A stretch of DNA of 5,564 nucleotides from assembly GCA_029777755.1 (NCBI GenBank), contig JAKORQ010000139.1, positions 1 through 5,564 of the forward strand, given 5' to 3'. Position numbers and translations under genes: made by a program. Below the pieces are notes generated by a model. It saw only the letters and a list, made by a program, of their open reading frames with translations, was not told the origin of the DNA and ran no database searches. This stretch comes from Planctomycetota bacterium (GTDB taxonomy: Bacteria > Planctomycetota > Phycisphaerae > Tepidisphaerales > Tepidisphaeraceae). Of the stretch, positions 5,225 through 5,564 are shown in pieces (position 1 is the stretch's first letter; the number at the start of each line of letters is the position of its first letter).

Positions 5225-5564
5225 ATGAGTTCTGACCAGACCTCCCAGACAAACAACAACGATCCCGCCGCACCGCCCAAGGGGGCGATGATGACCATCT
5301 TCAGCATCGTCCTGGTGGACATGCTCGGCTTCGGGTTGATCATCCCCCTGCTTCCCTTCTACGCCCGCGACTTCGGCGCCCGTCCTTCGCAGGTGACGCT
5401 GCTGTTCGCCATCTTTTCCATCTGTCAGTTCATCTCCACGCCCATTCTCGGGGCATGGAGCGATCGCATCGGCCGGCGGCCGATACTGTTTCTTTCCCTC
5501 GTGGGCAACGCCTTCGGCTATGCCCTGCTTGCCTGGGCGACGCATCACGAATGGACCAATCTCG
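5225..5564 (+). CDS. Major facilitator superfamily transporter, N-terminal part (TetA-like drug/H+ antiporter group)
   Basis: The first 113 codons are present and the frame is open to the window edge, so the 3' part is missing. A polar 20-residue N-terminus rich in Ser, Gln, Asn and Pro precedes transmembrane helix 1, MTIFSIVLVDMLGFGLIIPL (23-42), which shows the Asp and GFG-x-IIP pattern of TetA/multidrug transporters. Helix 2 (about 57-76) leads into GAWSDRIGRRPIL (76-88), the MFS motif A loop (G-x3-D-R-x-G-R-R), and helix 3 (about 88-106) follows. It should be an inner-membrane, proton-driven efflux protein of about 400 residues or more; the substrate cannot be told from the N-terminus. 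The ATG at 5225 has no ribosome binding site. Internal ATGs at 5288 and 5291 (residues 22-23), at the very start of helix 1, would remove the unusual polar tail and are the alternative starts. Confidence 0.85.
   Translation, partial: MSSDQTSQTNNNDPAAPPKGAMMTIFSIVLVDMLGFGLIIPLLPFYARDFGARPSQVTLLFAIFSICQFISTPILGAWSDRIGRRPILFLSLVGNAFGYALLAWATHHEWTNL

Overview
The window is GC-rich DNA with strong C/G preference at third codon positions, and it carries four complete genes plus the start of a fifth. Three things point, from family knowledge, to the Planctomycetes or a neighbouring PVC-group lineage, or a metagenomic relative. These are a PhyH-type oxygenase of the 'HxGG' kind, a secreted clan GH-A glycoside hydrolase with accessory beta domains, and a conserved aldo/keto-reductase-like protein of unknown job. 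The assignment is an inference; no rRNA or marker gene is present.

Layout, left to right: positions 1-86 hold no gene I can support. A phytanoyl-CoA-dioxygenase-like gene (+, 87-971) is followed by two hairpins (1034-1095). The large secreted glycoside hydrolase (-, 1155-3446) begins at a GTG behind a very good ribosome binding site. A 56-bp divergent spacer separates it from an aldo/keto-reductase-like gene (+, 3503-4375). The gap 4376-4642 contains a strong 13-bp hairpin framed by two inverted copies of a decamer-periodic 33-nt repeat. A PhnB-like VOC protein (-, 4643-5044) follows, and after a 180-bp divergent spacer an MFS transporter (+) starts at 5225 and runs off the right edge.

The five genes strictly alternate in strand (+ - + - +), so no two are in a same-strand operon. 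The two convergent junctions each contain hairpins that can work in both directions, and the two divergent junctions hold the promoters. The hydrolase and the aldo/keto-reductase-like gene share a very short divergent control region and could be co-regulated. Together with the oxygenase they would fit a loose carbohydrate or small-molecule catabolism neighbourhood, but no pathway can be named. The VOC and MFS genes look like ordinary housekeeping or accessory genes. I do not see a convincing new defence, mobile or RNA system. The most interesting points are the missing iron-binding acidic residue in the oxygenase, the missing catalytic tetrad in the reductase-like protein, and the inverted repeat pair around the terminator.
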